Assembly (NCBI RefSeq): GCF_900240945.1
Contig: NZ_OESG01000013.1
Coordinates: 1,900,888 to 1,964,887, forward strand
From: Mycobacterium sp. 3519A
GTDB lineage: Bacteria; Actinomycetota; Actinomycetes; Mycobacteriales; Mycobacteriaceae
DNA length: 64,000 nt
Direction of reading: 5' to 3'
The position numbers were made by a program, and so were the translations under genes. The notes beneath the pieces were generated by a model. The model was not told where the DNA came from, did no database searches, and saw only the letters and a program-made list of their open reading frames with translations. Positions 8,647-17,298 of this stretch are shown here, one piece after another. How positions within the stretch are numbered: position 1 is the stretch's first letter; the number at the start of each line of letters is the position of its first letter.

Positions 8647-9407
8647 CCGCACTGTTGGAAGCGCGCGGCCTGTCGCGCAGCTTCGGCCACGTCCGCGCGC
8701 TGGATGGCGCGGATTTCGACGTGACGCCCGGCGAGATCGTCGGCCTCATCGGCGACAACGGTGCGGGCAAGTCGACGCTCATCAAGGCGCTGTCGGGCAA
8801 CCTGGATCTCGATGACGGCCAGATCTTCTTCGAGGGCAATCGAGTCCGGCTGTCGGGGCCCCGGCACGCCGAGGAGCTCGGCATCGAGGTGGTGTACCAG
8901 GATCTGGCTCTCGCACCGCATCTGAACCCCGTGCAGAACGTGTTTCTCGGCAGGGAGATCGCGCGTCGGGGACTCCTCGGATACCTCGGCTTCATGGACG
9001 AGAAGGAGATGCGTCGCCGCGCGACCGAATCGTTCGCTGAACTCGGCGCGACGGTGAAATCACTGTCCTCGGCGGTCGGTTCGATGTCGGGCGGCCAGCG
9101 ACAGGGGATCGCGATCGCCAGGGCGATGGCATGGGCCAGAAAGGTGCTGATTCTCGACGAGCCCACCGCGGCGCTGGGCGTCGTCCAGACCAAGAACGTG
9201 CTCGAGTCCATGAAACGGGTGCGCGACAAGGGGATTGCAGTGGTGTTCATCAGCCATTCGATGCCCCATGTGCTCGAGGTGTGCGACCGTATTCAGGTGC
9301 TGCGGCTCGGCAAACGGGTGGCCACGTATCCGGGTCGACAGACCACCGTCGAGGAACTGGTCGGGGCGATGACCGGCGCGCTCGACGCCCGGGAAGGTGT
9401 CGCATGA
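8643..9407 (+). CDS. Sugar ABC transporter ATP-binding protein
   Basis: A 254-residue ATPase powering a carbohydrate importer (CUT2-like, FrcA type). Walker A is GDNGAGKST (37-45), the Q-loop is in VVYQDLAL, the signature is MSGGQ (148-152) and Walker B is KVLILDEP with Asp172 and Glu173. It has only one ABC domain, whereas RbsA/XylG-type partners have two, so it should work as a homodimer. ATG 8643 is chosen because it overlaps the preceding stop as ATGA; the upstream in-frame ATG at 8601 lies inside the isomerase gene. Permease and binding-protein genes follow directly. Confidence 0.93.
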   Translation: MTALLEARGLSRSFGHVRALDGADFDVTPGEIVGLIGDNGAGKSTLIKALSGNLDLDDGQIFFEGNRVRLSGPRHAEELGIEVVYQDLALAPHLNPVQNVFLGREIARRGLLGYLGFMDEKEMRRRATESFAELGATVKSLSSAVGSMSGGQRQGIAIARAMAWARKVLILDEPTAALGVVQTKNVLESMKRVRDKGIAVVFISHSMPHVLEVCDRIQVLRLGKRVATYPGRQTTVEELVGAMTGALDAREGVA

Positions 9408-9438
9408 GCGCGCGGCGAGGAGCGGAGGCGGACCGCAA

Positions 9439-10518
9439 ATGAGCACGGTCGAGAAACCGGTCGTGCGCAACGATGCCGACGACCCGGACCGCGAGCAGTC
9501 AATCCTGAAGCGGGTGGCCGGATTACAGGCCTTCTGGATCCTCGGCGTGCTGATCGTGATCTGCCTGGTTTTCACCGTGCTGGCCGGTGACCGCTTCCTG
9601 TCCACCGGCAACTTCTCGCTGATCTCCCAGAACGTCGCCGTGTGGGCGGTGCTCGGGGTCGGCATGACGTTCGTGATCATCACGTCGGGCATCGACCTGT
9701 CGGTCGGCTCGGTGCTGGTCTTCGCGTCCGTTGTGTCGGCGAAGGTGATGGAGGCGATGGGCGAGGCTGGACCCGGCGTCGCGGCCGCCGGCCTCGTCGT
9801 TGCCGTCGTCGGCGGTATGGCGTGGGGCATCATCAACGGCATCCTGGTCGCCGTGGCCAAAGTGCCCGCGCTGATCGTGACCCTCGGTACCTTGTCGGTC
9901 GCACTCGGTCTGGCGCAGGTCCTCACCGGCGGCATCGACATCCGGTCGGTGCCAACCGAACTGACCGACTTCAGCGCCTACACCAAAATTCTCGGCATCC
10001 CGGGCTTGCCGTTCGTCGCCCTGGTGGTCGTCGTGCTCGGCGGAATCTTGTTGCACAAGACCAGGTTCGGCCGCTACACCTACGCAATCGGGTCGAACCA
10101 GGAGGCGGCGCGGCGCACCGGCATCAAGGTCACCCGCCACCTCGTGCTGGTCTACGCGCTGGCGGGCACGTTGGCCGGTGTCGGCGCGATTCTCACTCTC
10201 GCCCAGTTCGGCACCACCACGATCGCCGGGCAGTCGCTGACCAACCTCAACGTGATCGCGGCGGTGGTCATCGGCGGCACCTCGATCTTCGGCGGTGAGG
10301 GCAGCATCTTCGGCACGGTCGTCGGCCTGTTCATCCCTGCGGTGTTGCAGTCGGGGTTCGTGATCATCGGGGTGCAGCCGTTCTGGCAGGGAGTCGCCGT
10401 CGGCACGGTGCTCATCGCCGCGGTGTACGTCGACCAGTCCCGGCGTGCGGCCGCGATGCGCGGCGCCCGCTCCCGAAGTTTCGTCACACGCAGAACGCAA
10501 CGAAAGGAACGCCAGTGA
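9439..10518 (+). CDS. Sugar ABC transporter permease (RbsC/FrcC type)
   Basis: A 359-residue integral membrane subunit of the CUT2-type importer. The cytoplasmic N-terminus (about 35 residues) is followed by roughly ten hydrophobic segments. Conserved BPD_transp_2 features are visible: VGMTFVIITSGIDLSVGSVL near the N-terminal third and RTGIKV followed by NLNVIAAVVIGGTSIFGGEGS in the C-terminal half. ATG 9439 is preceded by the purine-rich GGAGCGGAGGCGG and gives the usual N-terminal length. A GTG 14 codons upstream overlaps the ATPase gene and is less likely. The TGA overlaps the start of the binding-protein gene, so the set is one operon. Confidence 0.93.
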   Translation: MSTVEKPVVRNDADDPDREQSILKRVAGLQAFWILGVLIVICLVFTVLAGDRFLSTGNFSLISQNVAVWAVLGVGMTFVIITSGIDLSVGSVLVFASVVSAKVMEAMGEAGPGVAAAGLVVAVVGGMAWGIINGILVAVAKVPALIVTLGTLSVALGLAQVLTGGIDIRSVPTELTDFSAYTKILGIPGLPFVALVVVVLGGILLHKTRFGRYTYAIGSNQEAARRTGIKVTRHLVLVYALAGTLAGVGAILTLAQFGTTTIAGQSLTNLNVIAAVVIGGTSIFGGEGSIFGTVVGLFIPAVLQSGFVIIGVQPFWQGVAVGTVLIAAVYVDQSRRAAAMRGARSRSFVTRRTQRKERQ

Positions 10519-11555
10519 ACCGAAAGCGAGCGTTGGTGGTCGCAGGAACATTCGGGGCGGTTGTCCTCGCGCTGTCGTCCTGCACATCGTCCAAACCGGA
10601 ATCCTCGAATTCGGGCGAGGCAGCCGACGGCGCGCAAGAGGCGGCGGCGACCACCGTGACCGCACCGGCGAAGGCCGGTCGCGAGTACAACATCGCGCTC
10701 CTGCAAGGTGTTTCCGGCGACCAGTTCTACATCACGATGCAGTGTGGCGCGCAGGAGGAGGCGGCCAAGCTGGGTGTGAAGGTCACGACACAAGGCCCCC
10801 AGAAGTTCGACCCGACGTTGCAGAAGCCGATTCTCGACTCGATCGTGGCCGCAAAGCCGGACGCGCTACTGGTCGCACCCACCGACGTGCAGGCCATGCA
10901 ACAGCCGCTGCAGCAGGCGGCCGCCGCCGGCGTCAAGGTGGTACTCGTCGACACCACCACCACCGACCCGTCGTATGCGGTGTCCGAGATCGCCAGCGAC
11001 AACGAGGGCGGCGGCCGAGCGGCTTTCGAGGCGATCAAGAAGTTGCGCCCGGAGGGCGGCAAGGTGATGGTGATGAACATCGATCCCGGGGTCTCGACGA
11101 CCGACGCCCGCGCCAAGGGATTCGAGGACGCGGTCAAGGCTGACAGCAAGTTTCAATATGTCGGCGTGCAGTACAGCCACAACGATCCGGCGACCGCCGC
11201 GCAGTTGATCGGCGCTCAGTTGCAGAAGGATCCCGACCTCGTGGGCGTCTTCGCCACCAACCTCTTCTCGGCCGAGGGCTCGGCAACCGGCGTGCGGCAG
11301 GCGGGTAAGAGCGGCCAGGTGCAGGTGGTCGGATTCGATGCCGGGCCTAATCAGATGCAGGCCCTGCGAGAGGGCACTGTGCAGGCGCTCGTCGCGCAGG
11401 ATCCCGGGCTCATCGGCAAATTCGGCGTCGACGAGGCGGTGACGGCGCTGGAGGGCGGCAAGAACACCAAGAAGGTGCAGACCGGCTTCACGATCATCAC
11501 GCGGGAGAATCTCGACGGCGAAGGCGGTTCAGCGGCGTACAAGTCCAACTGCTAA
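10515..11555 (+). CDS. Sugar-binding lipoprotein of the ABC importer
   Basis: A 346-residue substrate-binding protein. Residues 1-23 form a lipoprotein signal with lipobox LSSC (lipidated Cys23), followed by a Ser/Ala-rich linker and the periplasmic-binding-protein-4 domain (YNIALLQGVSGDQFYITMQ, then VVLVDTTTTDPSY, then VQVVGFDAGPNQMQALREG). The family binds pentoses, hexoses or polyols. The start GTG overlaps the permease stop. The gene ends 4 bases into the 3' end of the convergent aldolase gene, so there is no room for a separate terminator. The ligand is not deducible; the surrounding enzymes favour a hexitol or ketohexose. Confidence 0.93.
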   Translation: MNRKRALVVAGTFGAVVLALSSCTSSKPESSNSGEAADGAQEAAATTVTAPAKAGREYNIALLQGVSGDQFYITMQCGAQEEAAKLGVKVTTQGPQKFDPTLQKPILDSIVAAKPDALLVAPTDVQAMQQPLQQAAAAGVKVVLVDTTTTDPSYAVSEIASDNEGGGRAAFEAIKKLRPEGGKVMVMNIDPGVSTTDARAKGFEDAVKADSKFQYVGVQYSHNDPATAAQLIGAQLQKDPDLVGVFATNLFSAEGSATGVRQAGKSGQVQVVGFDAGPNQMQALREGTVQALVAQDPGLIGKFGVDEAVTALEGGKNTKKVQTGFTIITRENLDGEGGSAAYKSNC

Positions 11556-12394
11556 GCGGCGGTGACGACGTCGAGCAGATGTGAAACCACATCGGCGACA
11601 GCATCGCGGGCGGCACGCAGCGGCTTACGCGGATCGACTCCGTCGGCCAGCGCCGCCCGCAATCCGCCGGTGTACGCGACGTTGAGCGCGGTGCCGATAT
11701 TGACCTTGACGATGCCGGCTCGCACTGCCGCGCGCAGCGTGTCGTCGGGAACACCCGAGGAGCCGTGCAGCACAAGCGGAATCGACAGGGCGTCGCGCAG
11801 CACCGCGATCAACTCGAGGTCCAGCGTCGCCGTCTGGTCGGTCATCGCGTGTGAACTGCCGACCGCGACGGCGAGCGCGTCCACCTGGGTGGCGGCGACG
11901 AAGTCGACCGCCTGCTGCGGGTCGGTGCGTATGCCGGGTGCGTGCGCGCTGCTGACCTGAGTGCTCTTGCCGCCGACGTAGCCGAGTTCGGCTTCCACCG
12001 CGAGGCCGTCTCCGTGCAGCCGGTGGGTGGCCTCGGCGGTGATCGCGACGTTGCGGTCGTAGGAAAGCGCGCCGGCGTCGACCATCACCGACGAGAACCC
12101 GGTTCGTGGGGCGTCCTGCCACAGGGCGGCGGACTCGACATGGTCGAGGTGCAGGCCGACCGGCACGGCGGCTTCGCCGGCCAACGCGGCCAACGCCGCC
12201 GCCAACGGTGCGACGCGGTTGCCGTGGAACTTCACGGTGTTCTCGCTGACTTGCAGGATCACCGGTTCACCGCCTCGCTCGGCACCGGCGATGATGCCCT
12301 CCGCGTGTTCGAGTGTGATCACGTTGAAGGCGGCGACGCCGATCCCCCGCGAGCGGGCGCCGTCGACGAGGGCGGCAGTGCGGGCCAGCGGCAT
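11552..12394 (-). CDS. Class II fructose/tagatose-bisphosphate aldolase family protein
   Basis: A 280-residue zinc-dependent aldolase homologue (FbaA/GatY/KbaY family), which would split a ketose 1,6-bisphosphate into two triose phosphates. Recognisable elements are GVAAFNVITLEHAEGI near the N-terminus, the metal-binding VGLHLDHVES, the Zn-ligand segment around SSHAMTD, and the phosphate-binding VLHGSSGVPDD followed by IVKVNIGTALN. The start ATG 12394 is preceded by AGGAG, so the 12-codon in-frame extension upstream is not used. It is divergent from the kinase gene 86 bp away. With the PfkB kinase it would complete a ketose-phosphate route. Confidence 0.88.
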   Translation of the reverse strand: MPLARTAALVDGARSRGIGVAAFNVITLEHAEGIIAGAERGGEPVILQVSENTVKFHGNRVAPLAAALAALAGEAAVPVGLHLDHVESAALWQDAPRTGFSSVMVDAGALSYDRNVAITAEATHRLHGDGLAVEAELGYVGGKSTQVSSAHAPGIRTDPQQAVDFVAATQVDALAVAVGSSHAMTDQTATLDLELIAVLRDALSIPLVLHGSSGVPDDTLRAAVRAGIVKVNIGTALNVAYTGGLRAALADGVDPRKPLRAARDAVADVVSHLLDVVTAA

Positions 12395-12480
12395 GGCGCT
12401 CCTACTTGACGGTTCTCCAATCAGACGCAACCATATCCATGCAAATCCAACACCGCAATGTCACCGACGATCGGAGCGTC

Positions 12481-13806
12481 ATGACAGCCTTCGCCGGTCT
12501 CGACGTCGGCACCACGGCGGTCAAGGCGGTGGTGTACAGCGACGATGGCGCGGTGCTGGGCGCCGGACGTGCGGCGACGCAGTGGGACGTCGGCCCGCAC
12601 GGCACCCAAACCGATGCCGAGGTGCTGTGGCGCAGCGCGCTGACCGCGCTGTGTGACGCAGCGACGGCCGCGCAGGTGCCGGTGGCCGCCGTCGGCATCA
12701 CGAGCATGGGTGAGTCCGGCGTCCTCACGGACGCGCGTGAGCGGCCGCTGGCCCCGGTGATCGCCTGGCATGACGACCGCGACGGCGAGCAGGTCGCCGA
12801 CCTCGTCGCGCAGATCGGGGCACAGGCCTTCGGCGGTATCGCGGGAAAGCCTGCGCGCGGGCAGTTTTCGTTGACCAAGCACCGTTGGCTGCTCGAACAC
12901 GAGCCGTCCGCGCGCACCGCGACGAGACGATTCGACATCGCCGGCTGGGTCGTGCGCCGCCTCGGCGGCGACGCCGTCATCGAGTTGTCGCTGGCCGGAC
13001 GCACCGGCTGGCTCGACGTCGCCGCCCGCGACTGGTGGGACGACGCGCTCGCGTGGTCCTGGGCCACCCGCGCGCTGATGCCGCCGCTCGTCGCGGCGGG
13101 TGAGCCGGTCGGCAGCGTCACGACCGACGAGGTGACCCCGTTACTGCGCGGCGCCGTGCTCACCCTCGCGGGCCACGACCACCAGGCGTCCGCGCTCGGC
13201 GCGCGCGCGACCGGTCCTGGCCACGAACTCGATTCGTCGGGCACCGCAGAAGCGTTGGTGCGCACCATTTCTCACCCACCAAGCCGAGCCGATGCGGCTC
13301 GCCTCGCCGCCGCCGGCATCACCACCGACCCGAGCATCGAACCCGATCACTGGACGTTGCTCGGCGGCACGGAGGGCGGGTTGGCGCAGAACCGCGCGCT
13401 GGAGTTGCTCGGTACGCCCGTCGACGGCCTGGCGGCACTGGACGCCGACGCCGAACACGCTCCGCTCGGGAGGGTTGTCGTCGGCGGCCTTGGCGCCGAG
13501 GCGCTGACCCTCGGCGGGATCGCGGGCGGAGTAGGGCCGGGCGAGGTGTGGAAGGCGGTCGTCGCCGCCGCCGCGGACGAGGCGCTGGCGCTGCACCGCG
13601 CCATGGACGACGTCGTCGGGTCCGCGGTGCGTGTCGTCGTCACCGGCGGGTGGCGGCACAGCGCAGAAGTCATGCGCGCCAAGCGCGCCCGCTGGCCCGC
13701 GCTCGAGGTGTCGAGCCTCGACGAAGCCGGCACACTGGGCGCCGCGACGCTCGCCGCACGGGCCGTGGGCGCGATCGAACGCGACGACCATCTGGGCGCG
13801 CCGTGA
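12481..13806 (+). CDS. FGGY-family carbohydrate kinase
   Basis: A 441-residue sugar or polyol kinase of the ribokinase-unrelated FGGY (actin-fold) superfamily. The phosphate-binding segment FAGLDVGTTAVKAVVYSDDG is at the N-terminus, the substrate-domain motif VIAWHDDRDGEQVADL is near residue 100, and the second phosphate region LAGHDHQASALGA lies in the C-terminal half. Substrates in this family include xylulose, ribulose, glycerol and gluconate, so specificity is open. ATG 12481 has GGAG upstream and gives the standard N-terminus. GTGA overlap with the DeoR gene implies coupled translation. Confidence 0.88.
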   Translation: MTAFAGLDVGTTAVKAVVYSDDGAVLGAGRAATQWDVGPHGTQTDAEVLWRSALTALCDAATAAQVPVAAVGITSMGESGVLTDARERPLAPVIAWHDDRDGEQVADLVAQIGAQAFGGIAGKPARGQFSLTKHRWLLEHEPSARTATRRFDIAGWVVRRLGGDAVIELSLAGRTGWLDVAARDWWDDALAWSWATRALMPPLVAAGEPVGSVTTDEVTPLLRGAVLTLAGHDHQASALGARATGPGHELDSSGTAEALVRTISHPPSRADAARLAAAGITTDPSIEPDHWTLLGGTEGGLAQNRALELLGTPVDGLAALDADAEHAPLGRVVVGGLGAEALTLGGIAGGVGPGEVWKAVVAAAADEALALHRAMDDVVGSAVRVVVTGGWRHSAEVMRAKRARWPALEVSSLDEAGTLGAATLAARAVGAIERDDHLGAP

Positions 13807-14582
13807 CCCCGCCCGGACGGACGTGGTTCGCCGACGAACGGCACGCCGAGGTGCTGCGGATGCTCGCCGCCGAGCGGCGCGTCGAAAGTTCCGAGCTGGC
13901 ACGGCGTTTCAACGTCAGCGCCGAGAGCGTCAGGAAGGACTTGGCTCTGCTCGAAGCCCGCGGGCTGCTGCGTCGGGTGCATGGTGGTGCCGTTCCCCAC
14001 CGCCGCCACAGCGAAGAACCTGCCGTCGGCACCCGCACCGAGAACGCCACGCAGAAGTCGGCGATCGCGAAACACGCACTGCGTCTGGTGCCCGACGGTG
14101 GCTCACTTCTGCTCGACGCCGGGTCGACCACGCTGCGGCTCGCGGAGATCCTGCCCGCCGACCGCGACCTCGCCGTCTACACGAACGCGCTTCCGCTGGC
14201 GTCGGTCCTACTGCAGCGCGGCATCGCCGTCGTCAGCCTCGGCGGACGGTTGCGGCCGCAGACCGGGGCCGCTGTCGGACCACTGACCATAGCGGCTCTC
14301 GGCGACATCAACGTCGACGTCGCGTTCCTTGGCACCAACGCGCTGTCATTGGAGCGCGGGCTCACCACGCCGGACGCCGACGAGGCTTTGATCAAGCGCG
14401 CGATGCTCGCCGCCGCCCGACAACGCGTATTTCTGGTCGACTCAAGCAAATTCGGCCGCGAAAGCCTCGCCAAGCACGCCGATCTCGACGACGTCGACGT
14501 CCTGGTGACCGACGCGGCCCTCGACGCCGTGCATCGCGAGCGACTGCTGCGCCTCGAGGTGACGGTCGAGGTGGCCCGATGA
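13803..14582 (+). CDS. DeoR-family transcriptional regulator
   Basis: A 259-residue regulator. The N-terminal winged helix-turn-helix contains ESSELARRFNVSAESVRKDL followed by the diagnostic LLRRVHGGA. The C-terminal domain is the sugar-phosphate-isomerase-like sensor (LLDAGSTTLRLAEIL, then VAFLGTNALSLERGLTTPD, then DSSKFG). DeoR proteins usually repress sugar catabolic genes and respond to a phosphorylated sugar. It lies between the FGGY kinase and the PfkB kinase with overlaps at both ends, so it likely controls its own operon. Together with the LacI protein this gives the locus two regulators. The first codon is GTG. Confidence 0.92.
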   Translation: MTPPGRTWFADERHAEVLRMLAAERRVESSELARRFNVSAESVRKDLALLEARGLLRRVHGGAVPHRRHSEEPAVGTRTENATQKSAIAKHALRLVPDGGSLLLDAGSTTLRLAEILPADRDLAVYTNALPLASVLLQRGIAVVSLGGRLRPQTGAAVGPLTIAALGDINVDVAFLGTNALSLERGLTTPDADEALIKRAMLAAARQRVFLVDSSKFGRESLAKHADLDDVDVLVTDAALDAVHRERLLRLEVTVEVAR

Positions 14583-15526
14583 TCACCACCGTCACCGCCA
14601 ATCCGAGTCTGGACCGGACCCTGCATCTGTCGCGGTTGCAGCCCGGACAGGTCAACCGCGCCGCTTCGACGATGCTGGAACCCAGCGGCAAGGGCGTCAA
14701 CGTCGCACTCGCCCTGCACGGCGCCGGCGTGCCGGTGCGCGCGGTGCTTCCGGTCGGCGGCAGCGCGGGCGACGAGATCGTCACGCTGCTCGACGGTCTC
14801 GGCCTCGACCACCTCGACGTGCCGATCGCCGGGTCGTTGCGCTCGAACGTCACCCTGGTGGAAGCCGACGGGCGGACCACCAAGGTAAACGAGCCGGGTC
14901 CGCGGCTGTCCGACGCCGAGGCCGAAGCGTTGTGCACGACGTCATTGGCGACACCGGGGGACTGGGTGGTGTGGGCAGGCAGCCTTCCCGACGGCTTCAC
15001 TGTGCAGCGGCTCGCCACCGCGATCGCGGCGGCCAGGGCAGCAGGCCGACGAGTCGCGCTCGACTGCTCCGGTCCGCCGCTGGCACAGGTGCTGGCGCAC
15101 GCAGGTGGCGGATTGCCGGATCTGGTGAAACCGAACGCCGAGGAACTCGCCGAGGTGACGCATCGAACGCTGCGCACGCTCGGCGAAGCGGTCGACGCGG
15201 CCCGCGCGCTGCATGCGCGCGGCGTGCGGACCGTCCTTGTCAGCCTCGGGGCGGACGGGGCGCTGCTGGTCGACGCGGACCTGCCCCGCCCGCTGCACGG
15301 CACCGCACCCGTGCGGCGGGTCGTCAACACCGTCGGTGCGGGCGACGCGTTGTTGGCCGGCTGGCTGGCCGCCGCGCACGCCGGGGCGTCGAGCGAGGAC
15401 GCGTTTGCCAACGCGCTTCGCTTCGGCGCCACCGCCGTCGAACACGAGGGCACGCTGCTCGGTGTGCCCGACCCGCACCGAACCGTGTCGATCGCGCAGG
15501 CGCAGGCGCACACGCCACTCAGCTGA
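14579..15526 (+). CDS. PfkB-type 1-phosphofructokinase / tagatose-6-phosphate kinase
   Basis: A 315-residue kinase of the ribokinase/PfkB fold that would phosphorylate fructose-1-phosphate or tagatose-6-phosphate to the 1,6-bisphosphate. The N-terminal TANPSLDRTLHL and GKGVNVALAL are the 1-phosphofructokinase-type signatures. The C-terminal VNTVGAGDALLAGWL holds the anion hole and the catalytic Asp (GAGD). ATG 14579 overlaps the DeoR stop. Its 3' end overlaps the convergent dehydrogenase gene by 8 bp. The product would feed the class II aldolase encoded at 11552-12394. Confidence 0.88.
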   Translation: MITTVTANPSLDRTLHLSRLQPGQVNRAASTMLEPSGKGVNVALALHGAGVPVRAVLPVGGSAGDEIVTLLDGLGLDHLDVPIAGSLRSNVTLVEADGRTTKVNEPGPRLSDAEAEALCTTSLATPGDWVVWAGSLPDGFTVQRLATAIAAARAAGRRVALDCSGPPLAQVLAHAGGGLPDLVKPNAEELAEVTHRTLRTLGEAVDAARALHARGVRTVLVSLGADGALLVDADLPRPLHGTAPVRRVVNTVGAGDALLAGWLAAAHAGASSEDAFANALRFGATAVEHEGTLLGVPDPHRTVSIAQAQAHTPLS

Positions 15527-16580
15527 CGGCGGGCCGCCCGAGCTGCGTATCATCAACGCCGACAAGCACTTTGACGTGTTCGCCGCTGGACGACAACGCA
15601 TATGCCTCCGCGGCACTGGCCAGCGGCACCTGGGCGGTGACGATCTCGTCGACGTTCACCGCGCCCCCGGCGAGCAGGCGGATCGACTCGGCGTAATCCC
15701 GTGGTAGGTAGGTGGCGCTGCCCTGGATGCGGATCTGGTGATCCTGAACGATCGCCAGTGGGATCGCGACGTCGCCGGTCGGCACACCGACGATCACGAC
15801 GGTGCCGCCCTTGCTCGCCATTTCGACGGCGGCGCGCACTGTGGACGCGACCGCGACGCAGTCGAACACCACGTCTGCACTTTCGCCGAGGGCGTAGCGG
15901 GCCTGTGTCACGACGTCGGCGGCCGCCGCGTCGAGCGCGACGTCGGCGCCGAGACGCGTCGCGCGGTCTCGCTTCGACGGCAGCGGATCGGTGATCACGA
16001 CGCGTCTGGCGCCGTGTGCGCGTACGACGGCCAGCACTAGCAGACCGATGGTGCCTGCCCCGAGGATGACGACGGCTTTGTCGCGCACGTCGCCCGCGAT
16101 CCGCACGGCGTGCACCGGCGTGGACAACGGTTCGATCAGCGCGGCGGCCCGGTAGTCGAGGCTGTCGGGGATGACGTGGACGCGGTCGGCAGGGATGGTG
16201 AAGAAGTCGGCCATGCCGCCCTGCTCGTACCCGCACCCGAAGAAACGCAGGTTCTCGCAGAGGTTCTCGGCGCCGTTGCGGCACTGCTTGCACGCCCAGC
16301 ACGGCAGGTCGGGCTCGACGGTCACCCGCGCCCCGACGTTGACGCTGTCGACGTCCTCACCGCGTGCGGCGACCACGCCGACGACTTCGTGACCCGGGTG
16401 GTAAGGCAACGCGATGAACGGGTGGCGGCCGTGTGCGGCGTGGGTGTCGGAGCCGCACACCCCCGAGACCACCGAGCGCACGAGCACCTCGGCGGGCAGC
16501 GGGCTTGGTGTCGGGGAGTCGACGACGTCGATGGAATCCGCCGAGACGACTACGCGGCGCATCCGCTCTGGGACATCCAT
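15519..16580 (-). CDS. Zinc-dependent polyol/alcohol dehydrogenase (MDR family)
   Basis: A 353-residue NAD(P)-dependent dehydrogenase of the sorbitol/threonine dehydrogenase branch. Catalytic zinc ligands are in GVCGSDTHAAHGR and YHPGHEVVGVV. The structural zinc site is complete, CWACKQCRNGAENLC. The Rossmann motif is VVILGAGTIGLL. Family members oxidise sorbitol, galactitol, xylitol or threonine at a secondary alcohol. In this locus it would convert an imported polyol to its ketose. It follows the HAD phosphatase gene by 4 bp on the same strand and probably shares its transcript. Confidence 0.9.
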   Translation of the reverse strand: MDVPERMRRVVVSADSIDVVDSPTPSPLPAEVLVRSVVSGVCGSDTHAAHGRHPFIALPYHPGHEVVGVVAARGEDVDSVNVGARVTVEPDLPCWACKQCRNGAENLCENLRFFGCGYEQGGMADFFTIPADRVHVIPDSLDYRAAALIEPLSTPVHAVRIAGDVRDKAVVILGAGTIGLLVLAVVRAHGARRVVITDPLPSKRDRATRLGADVALDAAAADVVTQARYALGESADVVFDCVAVASTVRAAVEMASKGGTVVIVGVPTGDVAIPLAIVQDHQIRIQGSATYLPRDYAESIRLLAGGAVNVDEIVTAQVPLASAAEAYALSSSGEHVKVLVGVDDTQLGRPAVS

Positions 16581-16584
16581 GACT

Positions 16585-17262
16585 TCAGAAATTACCCGTC
16601 GGCCCGGACAGCAGGCCGTCGGCGGCGACGTGAAGCCGGGTGCCGTCGAAGCGGACGCCGCGCAGGTCGGCGACCGCGAGCGTCACGGGCGCTTCCACCG
16701 CGGCGGACCCGACACCGATAACGGTGGGCACGCCCGCGCTCCGCGCCGAAGCGATGCCGGCGGGTGCGTCCTCGACGACCGCGCATCGCGCGGGAGCGAT
16801 CCGCAGGCGCTGCGCGGCGGCGAGATACGGGTCGGGGAACGGCTTGCCCTTGTTGACGTCCTCACCGGTGATCAACACGGCGGCGGTCGGAAGTTCCGCC
16901 GAGGCCATCCGGGCGGTGGCCAGTGCGCGATTGCCCGACGTGACGACGGCCCAACGCCCGCCGGGGCACGAGGCTAGTAGCTCACGCGCACCTGGGATCG
17001 CGCGGACGTCGGTGGCGGTGTCCAGTTCCAGCTGCTTGAGTTCGGCTGCCGCCTTGGCGACTTCACTTGCGTCGCCGATCAATTCGGCGACGAGGTCGTT
17101 GATGCGCCGGCCGTGCTCGATGTCACGATGGAAGTCGAACCCTGGCGCCCAGCGGGTGGCCCACTGGTTCCAGGCGACCGCCGCGGCGTCGTGCGAGTCG
17201 ACCAGCACGCCGTCGCAGTCGAGGAGAAGCCCGTCGACGTCGAAGCTCACTTGGCTCGCCAC
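16585..17262 (-). CDS. HAD-superfamily sugar phosphatase
   Basis: A 225-residue HAD subfamily IA hydrolase. Motif I is LLLDCDGVLVDS (nucleophile Asp15, acid/base Asp17), motif II is VVTSGN near residue 110, motif III Lys is in NKGKPFPDPYL, and motif IV is VVEDAPAGIASARSAG. The cap region and the phrase KGKPFPDPYLAA resemble mannitol-1-phosphatase and 2-deoxyglucose-6-phosphatase proteins. It is the first gene of a two-gene unit with the polyol dehydrogenase and is divergent from the SDR gene 36 bp away. A role in dephosphorylating a hexitol phosphate is inferred from context. Confidence 0.87.
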   Translation of the reverse strand: MASQVSFDVDGLLLDCDGVLVDSHDAAAVAWNQWATRWAPGFDFHRDIEHGRRINDLVAELIGDASEVAKAAAELKQLELDTATDVRAIPGARELLASCPGGRWAVVTSGNRALATARMASAELPTAAVLITGEDVNKGKPFPDPYLAAAQRLRIAPARCAVVEDAPAGIASARSAGVPTVIGVGSAAVEAPVTLAVADLRGVRFDGTRLHVAADGLLSGPTGNF

Positions 17263-17298
17263 GGAGGCAGGCTATCCGACACCGTGTGATGATGAGGC

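Noticed and set aside
13631..14578. A long open frame running in front of the PfkB kinase through the kinase/DeoR genes
   Set aside because: It has no protein-like composition (Arg-rich, low hydrophobic content) and is an out-of-frame shadow of the FGGY kinase and DeoR genes. The real PfkB start is ATG 14579.
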